Positions 12,289-24,485 of a stretch of 64,000 nucleotides of DNA are shown here, piece after piece. The notes under the pieces are model-generated. The model saw only the letters and a list, made by a program, of their open reading frames with translations. It was not told where the DNA came from and searched no databases. The translations under genes and the position numbers were made by a program. Where the stretch lies: assembly GCF_008831285.2 (NCBI RefSeq), contig NC_045139.1, forward strand, positions 10,946,704 to 11,010,703, in the 5' to 3' direction. Positions within the stretch are counted from its first letter, which is position 1. Every line of letters begins with the position of its first letter. Source of the stretch: Nymphaea colorata (lineage: Eukaryota; Streptophyta; Magnoliopsida; Nymphaeales; Nymphaeaceae).

Positions 12289-12513
12289 CGTACCAGAGGA
12301 AGATGTAAAAACACATGATTAATAGACAGTTAGGGAAATAAAGTAGCGGGTTTGGATCCGGGACTTCACCCTTGCATTCAGACCCTGATATGCCTTTATA
12401 CAAATGACTCTCCAAGTATGAAATGAGAATTGACAGAGGCGCCTAATTGCGCAGTGGTTAAAGGGTGTGTGAGTCGTTTATTTTCGTGTGGGCAGGTAGC
12501 CTTCAGGCTACCA
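12289..12513 (+). repeat. 3' LTR of the gypsy relic
   Basis: Homologous to 8641-8893 and ends at the same CAGGCTACCA. The divergence between the two LTRs is visible by eye (indels and many substitutions), so the insertion is old. Confidence 0.8.
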
Positions 12514-13169
12514 TCACGGCTGTGTAATGCAGTGGAGACATCTCTTGTTGGCAACTGTACTTTTGACATTATCAACTGATCAATGCTTTTTATAACCGTA
12601 ACATAATTGATTTCCTTTTCAGAAGAACTGTTATTCAAGGGATACATCACGCTTTGCTTATTTGATTGTCTTAACATAATCATCCCTTGTAGTTAAGCGT
12701 TTCATCTCTTATCATCCGATTTCAGAATATCCGAGAAAACAAATGAGAAATTTAACAGTGTCGTGTTCTTTACCTTTTTTTCCTTAAAAAATTGCACTTG
12801 GTGGTGAACACCAAGATGTAAAGATCATCGTTCTCACTTGGGCACACGTTCAAGGTTTATATATCATGAAATAATTGCTACATTAATACCACAAGCTTAC
12901 AGCGGAGGAAGCACACAACTACTGGTTATTTTTCCTCTGATAACACACCCACTTACTAATAAACCTTCTATACTGACAACGAGGTTACTAATAATCCTCG
13001 AATAACGAGCTTTCTTCTGCTACGATTATCACTATTCTATTCAATTTTTTGCATGTACATGGAGAGGTCTAAGTCTCTCTCTCATGAAGCATGAACACAG
13101 CTCTCAGTAGGAATCGTTTTTTCTTGGCAAGAGCCCCATCCCATGTTACACATTCAGGAGCTGTATAAT
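12514..13169. other. 3' flank of the purple acid phosphatase gene
   Basis: No protein-like frame is visible. The part next to 13170 is presumably the 3' UTR of the minus-strand phosphatase gene. The end of the transcript cannot be set. Confidence 0.5.
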
Positions 13170-16100
13170 TTACACATCAAGTAAGAAATTTTCCAAATCA
13201 TGAATCGAAATAAGATGGTTGCTGTCGTGTCTCCTTACATTGGGTTTGATAGGACACTTGCTGGGTTGCCTCACAATGTAAACCTGATCTCCTTTAGCGT
13301 CATAAAAGTCCTGGTTTCTGTGCCAAGTCCACAGCGCATAAGTCTCATTCTTCACCTGCAAGTCATATTTTATTTCAGAAAATGGCCATAGACTTGCTAG
13401 GTTCACCTTTTAAACCAAGCTTTATAGAAAATAATCAAACTATAGACACTAGAAAAACCCAAAGTGCAAGAGCATCACAATTAACAACAAACGAAATAGA
13501 CGGATCAGGAATTCGGATTCTCAATCATCGGAATCATGATTCCCATGGCTAGGGAAATTTTGATATCTATTCATAGGTGCTCCTGTCGTGATAATTGAAA
13601 ATCTCAATTTCTGTCATAGTGCCGCCCTTCCTACATCACTGCTGGAAAATTTTCTATCCTTAAAAGAGTTTCATTTTTGTTTATGGCTTCTAAAACTATT
13701 TTCTGTACTCCTAGTTACTAAATCATTTATAAAGCTGAAATGGTCATGAAAACTACAGTTCCAATCAAATAATATTGGTATCCAATTCCCCTCCTGTCAT
13801 TCAATTATGGAAATCGGATTTACCAGTGACATTAGCATGAATCAACACCAACTAAAACTAATTAGGCCACATTCAGCGAGCAGGAATGTGGTGGATATCA
13901 TTCAGACCCTGTCAACAACTCCAGAAGCATAGGCACAAAGCTTGTTCTCTGAATCCCCTCAGAAAGGACAGTTGCTAAGTAATTGAAAGTTACAAACAAA
14001 ATTGAAAATAATCAGATTTCGAATTATTGTTTTGTCAAACAAGTCACAAGAATTTCTCATAAGGCCACGAGAAACTAGAAAATGCTGAGAATATGTGACG
14101 GCTCAGGGGGATACTGAATGAGAATAGGAAGCACCTTAGTATGCATGCCAAGCAGGACAATTGAAGAGGATTTCATGCAAAAATTTATGACAATCTGAAA
14201 AATTATCATAGTCAAAGTAGTGGTAACCAAATCACAATCGATTGAAAGCTTCGTACCTCTAAAATTCCATGGCCAAAGCTGGAATCCCTGAATGCACTAA
14301 AATCTGGTTGTCGATCCCAACAGAATTGTCCTGCAGCAGGTCCAGCTGTAAAATTAAGAGCACACAAGCCACTAAGGTGTGGGTCTGGTGTGCTCAAAGG
14401 ATCTGGACATTCACCGGGCTCATCTGCATGAACAATAGCCATCTTTTCTCGGTTGCCACCATCTCCAACAGTGATATGTACAGGACCACAGGGATCCAGT
14501 GAATAGTTGAAGACTCTATTTGATCTTTCATAAGCATGAACCTGATCATTTTCCGTAAATGTCAATGTACAGGACATTAAACTTTGAGCTTTCTCTTGCA
14601 CCAAATATCTTTATGTTGCTTAACGAAATTTTTGAAGAAACAGAAAAGGAGACCATCAGCCTATCCAACTTCGCCTAATGAGAGACTGCCATAAAGACCA
14701 CGTTTATGTTGATAGCAACAGTATAGTTCTACATGTTTTTTCTTAAGTAACTACTTCAACAAAGACCATGAACCAAAACACAAGACCAGAAAAGGTTCAG
14801 GTACGTTGACCATAAATTTTGGAATATTTTCGCAGACAATTTACAAGTCATACTCATGCTTCTTTTGTTATAATGTGCATGTGTAGTTGTGTGCATGAGA
14901 AAAAGAGAGAATCTTACATGGCCATTGAAGATTATATCAACCCCATAGGAGTAGAGCAGCTCTTCCATTTCCAACCTCATGCACTCTGCTTCTCTGTAGT
15001 GAGCCTTGTATGAGCTGTACCAAGGAGGGTGCCAGGTAGCTATTAACCAAGGAGTAACCGATCTATCCACTTTATTTAAATCAGCTTCCAACCATTTGTA
15101 CTGAGCCCCTGTAAATGGGATGTCAAGTTTGATCAAGCAGCTCAATTGAACACTGGCATACAATTCTTTTTTAGAAAGCTTCTTTGGAGTAACAGCGGCA
15201 TCAATTTCAATAATTCAAAATAACAGGTAGGACAAGTAATAGTTGCTTAGAAAGTGTAAAGCAAGTAAGTGTCACAATGTACATCTATGAGTGTGGATGC
15301 AAGGTCAAAAGCATGACATGCGGGGTACAGTCCACTCAACAAATCCACAAGCATCCTACTAGTAAAATGAACTTAATGTCATAAACTTTTAATATATAAA
15401 CCTATTGGCTCTATTAACTCATGTAGAGCTTTGTCAGACGGTGCTGTCGTGATGATACATATATAAGTGCTATGACCATATTACCTGTTCTATTGAAATC
15501 TGTGTATGCACCAAGCATGATGAAGTGTATTCCCCCAGCATTGAAGGAATAGTAGAAGGTGCTTTTCGATAGACTTTCTTCACTAGGAAATGCAAATCTA
15601 GAACTATATGCCTCAAATGTGATCTTTCCTGCCTGTTCCTCGATCTCATGATTTCCTTCAATGACCATCATTGGAACTTTTGAAACCAATGGTTCCATAA
15701 ACCTGCACAATGAAAATCAAACCCAAAAGCATATGATCAAACATAAATCCAAACATGGACAAAATTAAAAGAGATCTTCATGTTCCAAAAAAATCAATAC
15801 AATATAGGAACTTAATCTAATGAAGCTCTCCACAAAAACAACTTTTATGTGATTATTCATGGATAACAAGCAATCCTTCAAGGACCAGACCACTTAACCG
15901 CATGGGCCTATTCAAGAACCAAACCCCAGGATGGCCCTGCCATAGAACTTTATGAGGGCTACACCATGGAAAACCTCAAGGTGCAGAATAGCAGTGTTGG
16001 TACTTAGACCAGGGTCTTCACCTAACACCATTCAGAACTTCATTTACTGCTTTTCTCGTCTCACCAAAGCATACATTTTCTACAGGATATATCTAAAGAG

Positions 16101-19100
16101 GTTTAAAAACCAAAAAAAGCATAGAGCATGGAGCAACTTCTTTACATGAATTAAAAAAAATCAAATGCTTACGGAACTTATGCACCCATTGCACCATGGC
16201 AAATAACTACTTATTTCCAAACAAAGCATTTAAATAACAAAAAAGTAAGTAAGAAAAAGAAAACTCTCAAAGAAAGCATAAAGAGAAGAGAAACAGAAAG
16301 CACCTTCCCCAGTAATCCCAACGAGGTTGGTAAGTCTCATGAATTGGTGTGTCGGGAAATGCACATGAATAGCAATCAGCACCAGTCCCGTTTGTAAGAT
16401 AAAGATTGGCATAAGTGACATCCCCAACCAGCAAAAAAAGATCGGGGTTGTTGCTGATCATATGATCAATTGTGGATGACGTGTTGTGTGTAAGACCAAG
16501 ATCTCCTACAATTGCGATCCTTGCTGGATAGCTCGAAGGGCCAGGCTCTGGCATTGTTCTGAAGGATCGGACACTGCTCATCGCAGCTACAGAAGGATCG
16601 CCACACCTATAATAGTATTTTGTCCCAGGTTTCAGCCCTGCAAAGTAAAAAGAATCCTTCAACTGCTAGAACTGCCAATTTGAACTGTAAACTAGAGCAA
16701 AGTTTCCTGAAGAGCTTGTCAGAACCGTATCGTGGTTCTGCTGAGTTAGTTTAGCTCATATGGTCTCTTCAGTTACACTTTCGAAGTTGAAGGGTTTGGG
16801 CTAAAAGTGATATAGTCAGAGGTTTATTTCCATGACAATCATAGAACTGCGACAGAGCATTCCCTTTATAACCAAGTAAGTTTTAGGTAAGATCTATTAT
16901 CTTAACATAGAAAATCTCTGACCTACCCTGTTAATTTGGATGGCCTCTCCATAAGAACGAGCTTCGGACACCATGTCACAAGAATGGGGCCGAGCTTGCA
17001 CACTATCCAGTTCGTTTAGCTCTTTATCAGCGGACAGTTAAGATCCAAGATCACACATTCATGTGAAATCTAGATACTTAAGAAAGAAAAAATAACCAAA
17101 CGAACAGAAAAAAAGAACAGAAAATTTTCTGCTAAACCCCTCCTAGTCCATAAAGTTCCGTCTAATTCACACGGTCATCTGTAAAAGGATCAAATTTTCA
17201 TTTTCCTGTTCAAAGGTGTAAATGTAATCACTAAGCACACCTCAATAAGCTCATCTCGATAAGCAACCACTATTGGTATCAAAATATTGAACTTAAGATG
17301 GAGTTGCAGACGTCGGAACATTAGAACTAGTTAGCTTACCAGTGAGACGAACATGATGGATTATTCCCGATGTGTAGTTCTGCATTCCCTCAAATGGGTA
17401 GAGTTGATTGTAGATGAGGGAGTAACCAGTGGCCTCATGAGTCAATGGACGCTTCAAGGTCCCATAATGGACGATGCTCCTTACGCTTCCTGGATCCAAA
17501 GGCTTCACATGGTTCCCGATCTGGAAATCACCTGCAACTCCAGCAAATTTCAAAACTCAACACACGCCTTTTCATCATATCAGTATCCGGATACAGGTCC
17601 AGCTTGTGGATTACAAAAGTGTTGATCACCCAGATTTTAGTGGAACCCAACGGTAGCAGCACCGACTAGGAACAAGGTTGAACGGTGGGTTGGATTTGTG
17701 TGGAACAGCGACCAGATCTGGACCTAATGTCTGGGTGTATACGTGAGAAATGATTATTCCAATACTCAGGTTCAAACGGGAGCACAACCCCCGTAGGTTG
17801 GGAACCTTAACCAATCTTCTATTGATTTAAATTCAAATCCGGCATATACCCAAGTTTGGTTATAATGCCTATCTTCCAAAACAAGCCAATCAATTCTAAC
17901 TCAAGTCCAAAACCAATCTGAGTATGCATCCGGATGTCAAACAGTGGCGGAGACAAAACCCGCCGTGGGCAAAGAAGGATGTCAATATATTTGATTTGGA
18001 TTGGATATTTCATTTAATTACTAAATTAATATCTAATTAAAAAATTGGATTTGATTTGGATTTTAAAAATGATATTTAATGAAATTCAAACATATACAAA
18101 TATTTGATCGGATTCCGATTCAGATCAGATTTAATTTTAAAATAAATATCATACATCTAATATTCTTCAATTTTAAAAATATTCAATTCAAAATTCAGAT
18201 TTGGATTTGGACATGAATGTATAATTCCAGATTAGAATCAAATTTAGATTCAGATTTAGATATAATTTTTTTTAAATTTGTATTTGAATTTAAATTTCAA
18301 TTAAAGGTATATGGGATTCAAATCTGATCCTTTCACATCCGTACCCAACTAAAAACACCATGGTACGGATTCGGGTAACAACCCGTTTGAGTCCAACCCG
18401 GAAGAAGATGGACCAACGAACCAACCGTTGCTTTGGGATATCCAAAATCCTTCTTGCGAAACCTCCCGAAATTGCGTGCCGCAGTGTCTTCCCGTTGCTT
18501 CTTCCCGAGACATGCGCTTCGCAACGTCGTTAAACTAAATTACCAGACCACGCTTCTCCCGAGACGTCTTCCAACTTCCCGATGGAACTCGAGAAGATTT
18601 CCGTTCCCGAAATAGCGAGCCCATCAACGTTGGCGTTGGACGCCTCCATGTCCCAAATGAATCGATCGTATCGGTGAAAACCGATACGATCGACAACTGC
18701 TCGCCACACATCGATTGCGATATGGAGGATCATCTCAACCCTCCAATCAATCGTTTAACGAGTCCGATCAGATAGTGCAAAAACGCGTGTTGTTTTGACA
18801 TCAGAATCTCGTGAGGAAAACAACATTTTGCCGCTAAATCGTGAACTTTAGCATGTTTTAGGTATCGTCCAAACAGGCCGGCGACACTGCAACTGCAGCT
18901 TTTGAATAAAATGGAGAAAAGGTTAGGGTGAGAATGGGGAAAGAAATCGAGCAGCTGTCCGCAGCCGAAAGGTCAAGTCCATACTCGAGGTGTCAAAATC
19001 CACCCGGGGGAACGGGACTAAGATTATTTGATCACAAAATCCTTATGATTTTCTTCATTAATGACCATCATGCTCCTATGCTTCGTTAATTAGCTCCGGG

Positions 19101-19758
19101 GCATGCTCCATCGGCTCGCCCTGAACATTTCCTCAGAAAATTTTCTGAGAAGGAGAGTTAATCATCGACACAATCGTCAACGAACTCCCCCAAACCGAGG
19201 AGCAAACCGACTTCCAACTAATTCTCACCGTTTCTACCGGTAAGGGTTCTTCTCAACCAGCAAGAAGCGCCCGGGCTCCAAACCGCTTAACGGCTTATTA
19301 CCAGTTTCCGCACTAGATCGTCATCAAGGAAGAGAGAGAGAGAGAATGAAGGGACAGGCAGAGGCAGAGAGATGGAGGGAGGCGTACCGGTGATCCACGA
19401 GATCCAGACGGCGCCCTCGGAGGACAGAGAGAGTGAGAATGAGGGGACAGACAGAGACAGAGAGAGAGGGAGGGAGGGAGGAAGGCGTACCGGTGATCCA
19501 CGTGATCCAGATGGCGCCCTCGGAGGACAGCGAGATCGAGATCTGCTCGGGCTCCAGGCCCCCAACTCTCTTGACGACGCGGGGGTCCGTGGGCGGGAGG
19601 TCGACGGCGTGGCCGCGGAGGGCCACGTCGAACGGAACCGTCACAGGCTCGAAGGGCCCGTCGAGCGTCGTCTGGATTTCAGCGGCGAAGACCCCGCCGG
19701 AAATCAGCAACAGCGCGGCGAATATCCGCGGGAGCCACGTCCATCCGAGGGCGCCCAT
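13170..19758 (-). CDS. PAP15: Purple acid phosphatase, PAP15-like (phytase-type), secreted
   Basis: Seven exons on the minus strand: 19758-19491, 17531-17340, 16637-16304, 15702-15485, 15108-14918, 14541-14257, 13355-13170. Phases agree at every junction and the 1674-bp reading frame closes with a stop (557 aa). All junctions read as GT-AG. The family hydrolyses phosphate monoesters, including phytate for PAP15-type members, at a dinuclear Fe-metal centre. All five metal-binding motifs are present: GDLG (D199), GDVTY (D226, Y229), GNHE (N282, H283), ATWH (H364) and GHVH (H401, H403). Residues 1-25 are a typical signal peptide, and an N-terminal fibronectin-like domain precedes the catalytic domain. 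The C-terminal blocks FCWDRQPDFSAF, SSFGHGILEVKNETYALWTW and GDQVYIVRQP are typical of the PAP15/PAP23-like group; the exact orthologue is less certain than the family. The start at 19758 is preferred over an in-frame ATG at 19866 because a TATA-like box at 19891-19898 would start transcription close to 19866. Intron 1 carries a second copy of the exon 1 end with its donor. Confidence 0.93.
17532..19490 (-). other. Intron 1 of the PAP15-like gene
   Basis: About 1.96 kb. It holds AT-rich degenerate repeats built from 'gatttggat' and 'aaattcaaat' words (about 17820-18320) and, near its 5' end, the duplicated exon 1 terminus. No separate gene was recognised in it. Confidence 0.8.
19346..19538 (-). 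repeat. Tandem duplication of the 3' end of PAP15 exon 1 with its splice donor
   Basis: The shared word 'ggcgtaccggtgatccacg' starts at 19381 and at 19484, giving a 103-bp period. Each copy holds the last codons of exon 1, the donor GTACGCC and a downstream pyrimidine-rich run (minus strand). The upstream copy, used in the model, reads SEGAIWITWITG. The intronic copy reads SEGAVWISWITG. The shift of 103 bp is not a multiple of three, so simple use of the distal donor breaks the frame. Confidence 0.92.
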
Positions 19759-19890
19759 CGTCAGGGAGAGTGAGAGTGAGAGAGGCAGAGCAGGGAAGCC
19801 AGAGAGGGAGAAGGGGGAGGTGAAGGTGAAGAAGGTAGTGAAGGGTGGAGAAATTTTCGTTGTCATGGATGTGACCCGAAGCGCGCGCGC

Positions 19891-19898
19891 GCTTTAAA
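19891..19898 (-). promoter_or_regulatory. Candidate TATA box of the PAP15-like gene
   Basis: Minus strand TATTTAAA lies 133-140 bp upstream of the preferred ATG and only about 25 bp upstream of the longer-frame ATG at 19866. It is flanked by a (GC)n run at 19881-19890. Confidence 0.55.
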
Positions 19899-20516
19899 TA
19901 CGGGAGCGATGGCGAATAATTCCAGGCGGAATATTCCTCCGGCGACACTCCGTGGGCTACCTTGCCAAACGTTTGTTTTATTCCTGCGGCCTCTTTCTGC
20001 AACTTCAAAGGACCAAACTGTCCCAGGGTTTTGTCAAAAAGGTCGATTTCGCCCCTGCTTTGGCGTCTCGGAATCCATGTGTCCATCCGGATCCGATTCG
20101 AGTTGGTTGGTTCGATTGAATCGGGCAATGAAAGTTTGGATTTGATTTGGTATGCCCTCATACGAATTCAAATTCAGGGTTTGGAATCCAAATCCAACTG
20201 CAATTTGAGTTGGATTATGGGTCAATCCTGCGTTTTGTTGTCCTGAATCCAATTAGAATCTTATGGGAATCAAGTCATTAAGTACCATATTCTTCAACGA
20301 GCCATAAAAGGTATGAGTTGGAAATCCCTAAAAGGGTTGGTACAATAGACCGAGCGAGCTAGGCAATTAGTGTTGCTTTTGAGTTTTGGTGACATTAATT
20401 CCCTATGCAAAAATGAAGCACCAACATGCAAGTTAAATCATATGAGAAAATAATATACTTTAACCTTCAGCTATAATGAAATACTATTCTTGTTCACCTG
20501 AGAAATGCATGAATTT

Positions 20517-20520
<4 letters not shown>

Positions 20521-20582
<62 letters not shown>
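20521..20582. repeat. (TA)n microsatellite
   Basis: 62 bp of perfect TA repeat, the longest in the window. Confidence 0.97.
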
Positions 20583-20587
<5 letters not shown>

Positions 20588-22593
20588 ACTGAGGCTATCA
20601 TGCAAATGGAAAAAGTTTTTTGTCCAATGGTGAAGTACTTTTTGTTTTCTTATAAATGATTCCTCTCTTATAATTATTTTCTTGTACCCATGCTGAAAAT
20701 TGCATGTCTATCTGATATCTATCTAAGCTCTGAAGTAACATAAGATTATTCATATCATGAATCTTAGAATTTGAAATATCTGATTTCTAAAAAGTTTGAT
20801 TTTTTTAGAAAATGACATACAATTGCACCATGAACATGTCTCCAAGTCTATGGATTTGAAGTATAATGGGGGTCTTAAATCATACTCTCCATAGACAATA
20901 GAACTGCTCAAGAAGTAGCAACTATAAAAAGTCAAGATCAAAACGAAGTAATTTTGATCAAATTAAGATCTTTTATCTCTATAAGCAATGATATAAACGT
21001 ACTTTGTAGCACCAAACAAAGAGTTGGCAGAGCCACATATAAGCTAGTAAACAAGATTAACGTCGCAGAAGAAGGGACTCCTCCAGAAGGTGAAATGAAA
21101 ATGTCTGCCGAAATGGATTTCTAAAACAAAGACGGATGTGTCAATTGTGCGAAATACAGGGGCGAATCTGAAAAATTTGAATAATTTTATTCGTCAATAT
21201 CCGAAAAAGCCTCATTGGACGTCATACGAAATAATGTGACAGTTGCTGAGACGGCAAGTCTACGTGGTTTCTTGAAACGGACTTACCCTTATTTCCCGTG
21301 GGGGGCCTTTTTTCCTTTGATTTTTTATTCCGGACAAACTTTTTTCTAAAATGACTGAAAAGGGGACGAATGATGTCAACATATAATGCCCGGGAAGTTC
21401 CTCAATTGTTCCTAGAGTCGTGAACACCAAGTAATGGATAGGATTTTGAGTAGAAAGACAAACTTTAGAGGCGTTTGATACGAAGAACATTGTGTCCTAA
21501 AAGACATTTTTTAGGAACATCACGTTTTTCTTTAAGAAAATGCAGTGTCATTTATAGAATTATTGTTCTTAGATCTAACCATCAAACACTAGACATGATT
21601 ATACCATATTTCTTAGGCTCATGCTTTTAGAACAAGTACTTTAAGGGCAAGTGTATGAAAAATATAATATTCTTCTTATTAAATCATGCTCTCATGGACC
21701 TGAAATTGTGTAGGCCATGGGGATGTTGTTTTGTTTTTTGAAATTATTGAGCCAGAAAAGGTTGGCTCCATCTTCCAATTCAGATCTCAATTCCAACATA
21801 AGAAAATTCAAAATGATAATTATTTTTACTTTAATGTTTACCTAGGTGAACATACTTCAAAGTGACATATAACTCAGATTAAGCGACCAAAGTTTTAATA
21901 TTGATCAAAATATGTTGTTGTTTTCGTCATTGGCAGAAAAATTTGGTCTGCGTCAAGAATTTCAGAAATTTGATCTCTAATACGAATTTTATTTTTATTT
22001 GTATAAATAGTTTTTCCTACATATAAAAAAGGTGAAAAAGAGAAGATATTATAGAAAATGTTGGACACAAACTATGAGCCGAGCTACCTCCGTATTTATG
22101 TCATATCCTTACTAGAAGTAAAGTATTCAAAATATTTATATATATGCTAAATCTTCAACTGGGGTATGGGCAGGCTAGCGTCTCAAGACAAGACCCCTAG
22201 AAGGCGTTGAGATAAAGGGCCTATGTGGAAAGGTGAATCGACAGAATATAATGGATTATCGATTTGTTGTTTAGTTGAATTTAGTAAAGAAATCTAATCA
22301 TGCTAATCAGATTTAGTAGGAGATTCATAACCCAGTTCAAATCCAAGTTGGACATTTCACTGGAATTTAATGAAGATTCAATCTGGTTGCATATAAATGT
22401 CATATCATACGTTATTCGCATTTGAATTCAGTTTTCAAAAGTATTAAGAAGTTTTAATTTGATTGCATGAAAACTAACTAAGTTGATATAATGACTCTAG
22501 CTATCAAAGTCGTCCAGTTATCTAACTCGAACCGTCTATTTGAAGCAGACTGGTGGTTAAGAGAAAAACAAATGAACTAATACTAAATGACAA

Positions 22594-22594
<1 letters not shown>

Positions 22595-22624
<30 letters not shown>

Positions 22625-22765
22625 TTTTTTTATACAAAAAATAACTCATGAAAAATTTTATATAAAACAAGTGAAATTTTTTAAAATTTACATGTAACTT
22701 TAAAAAAAAATTGAAGTGGGGCAAGGGCCCATACCTTACCTTGCCTCCGCCCCTCACCACCAAAC
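22595..22765 (-). repeat. Dispersed GGGGCGGAGGC-type repeat, minus orientation
   Basis: The reverse complement matches 35397-35530 in order: 'gggcgga', a G/C-rich block with 'gggccc' or 'aggccct', 'cccca', a T run, 'tacatgtaaattttaaaaaa', then 'acttgttttatataaaa'. A (TA)n tract lies at about 22594-22621. The class is not assigned. Confidence 0.65.
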
Positions 22766-23054
22766 CACCACTGGTGTCACTCCCTAATACCATGGGGGCT
22801 GCCGAGGCTTTGGTAAAACCATGGCGGGCTAAATAAGGTGAAGAAAACTCTCCCACTGCAAGCTCCATCCCTTTGTAGCCCTCAAAAGGGCCGGCATGGC
22901 AGAGAGGGCTGCAAAGAGATGGACCCGGAAATGGGAGAGGAAGAGAGAAACATGTGCAAAAAAAGAAAAAAAAAAAAAAACGGACCATCCGATCAAAAGA
23001 TCGGACGGCCCTAACGAGCAGTCATAGGGACAGCACAATACCAGAGTAAGCATT

Positions 23055-23056
<2 letters not shown>

Positions 23057-23096
<40 letters not shown>
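23057..23096. repeat. (TA)n microsatellite
   Basis: About 40 bp of perfect AT repeat in gene-free DNA. Confidence 0.95.
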
Positions 23097-23098
<2 letters not shown>

Positions 23099-24228
23099 AT
23101 TATGACTCATCTGATTCATGATTCATAAGGTGGTAAATTGAAATTATAGTACTTAATTACCATATTTGCTAAGTCCATATAGTCTAAACATGACAAACGA
23201 ACACATTCTAACCAAACCAAAGAAAAAAAAAAAAAAAACTAACGTGTTAAAAAAAAACTCATGGAAAAGGTACGCTGAGAATCTCTTCTATTGCAAGAGG
23301 GAGAAGAGAAAAGTGAAGAAAATGATTTGGAGAGAGAGAACGTCTTTTAGATGTTGATTCGAGTATAGTTCATACAATGTATCTTTTGTAGCGACTGTGA
23401 TGTAATAAAGTGTTTGACAAGGCAGCTCATCACCTTTTGTGCTGCATATGCATATGAGGACGTAGAGATGTGCAATTTTTAAGCACCGACTGACTTTTTT
23501 TACACTTAAGTCTGTTCATATGTCTGATTTGTATTGGATATTTGACCGAACCGTTAACCAAAGAAAATAGGACATGATAAAATTTGTAATATTTCATTAA
23601 GAAAAGAAAATAGATTGGATTCAAATTTTAAAAATGAAATCTGATTGGACTTGAATTCAGATTTGGAGCATATTTAGTTTTAAATAGATATACTATATAT
23701 AATACCCTTATGTTTTGAACATCGGCCGGATTCGGATGTGAATTTAAAAATCCATTTTGCATTCTGATCTATATATGTTTTTTTCTTCATTCATAATCAA
23801 TATGGTTAAGAGTATATCCGAGTCAAATCCAAAACATTGATGTGATGCCCATGATTCTTCCAAAGAGAGAGATTTGAACCATGGTTACCAGGAAACTTGC
23901 TTTTACTTTTCAAAATTTGATTCGCCCTTCACGCTACTTGATTCATTGAAGAATCTCACAATCTTTCCATGACTCATCTGCGCCACAACTTTCCGCTGTG
24001 GCAAGATTGTACGCAGATATATCTTTTATTTAACTGTACTTTGGTGAAAATAAATTTTCTGCGTCGAAAGAAAGCTCCTGTTCACTAAAATTAGAAAAGA
24101 ACAAGCCTTCTCTCCTACCGTTTTTCAAAAGCTTTTGAATCCATGAGCCAGTTCAAATTTGTATCGTCTGGAACATCTGAACACAGTTTTCACAGCACCC
24201 TGACGGAATAGACTTGTGTTTGTTGTAC

Positions 24229-24485
24229 CATGGTTGGCAAACCCATGACTCGGACTCAGATCAGCAAATGACCGGGTCATTGGATTAGCGAGTTGACTCG
24301 TGAACTCGGTGAGTTGGCTCATTGACTTGATCGAGTTTTAAAACAATCATATGGCAAATCATTGTAGCTGAATTGTGCAAGTGAGGGGCGAACAGGGACA
24401 ACCTCAACTCGTGACCAGGTTTTTTAGCGATCCGAGCTGACTCGGGCAATTCTCAAGCTAACCCAGCGAGTTTGCCAACTATGCC
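24229..24485. mobile_element. Small TIR element (257 bp)
   Basis: The left end 'catggttggcaaac' faces the right end 'gtttgccaactatgcc' as inverted repeats. TTGTAC occurs directly before and directly after, a possible 6-bp target duplication. The interior is rich in 'actcgg' and 'gagttgactcg' words. No coding capacity was found, so it is MITE-like. A relative with the same right end lies at about 32770-33052. Confidence 0.5.

Larger units (their letters stand above)
8641..12513 (+). mobile_element. Decayed Ty3/gypsy LTR retrotransposon
   Basis: Two diverged LTRs (about 8641-8893 and 12289-12513, both ending CAGGCTACCA) bracket a plus-strand gag-pol relic. A primer-binding site matching the 3' end of initiator tRNA-Met (TGGTATCAGAG, 8896-8906) follows the left LTR by two bases. 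Gag-like sequence lies at about 9270-9600 (LYGWLHIRG; later IRQKGTV-EYL). Reverse transcriptase lies at about 9660-9840 (MPFGLTN; ILVYS), RNase H at about 10190-10400 (SIETDVSEMGIGAVL), integrase zinc-finger remnants at about 10790-10950, and integrase tail or chromodomain-like remnants at about 11060-11650. The frame is broken by many stops and shifts. Protease and the first part of RT are missing, as is much of the integrase core. The usual catalytic DD pair of RT reads ND here. It cannot be active. The order RT, RNase H, integrase is that of Ty3/gypsy rather than copia. Confidence 0.9.

Noticed and set aside
19287..19866. Long Ser/Leu/Pro-rich frames around PAP15 exon 1
   Set aside because: They arise from the (CT)n-rich duplication at the exon 1 boundary. 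Only the part from 19758 to 19491 joins in phase to the conserved phosphatase exons.
21466..21597. Possible MITE with GCGTTTGAT / ATCAAACAC ends
   Set aside because: Only about nine matching terminal bases and no clear target duplication, too weak to list.
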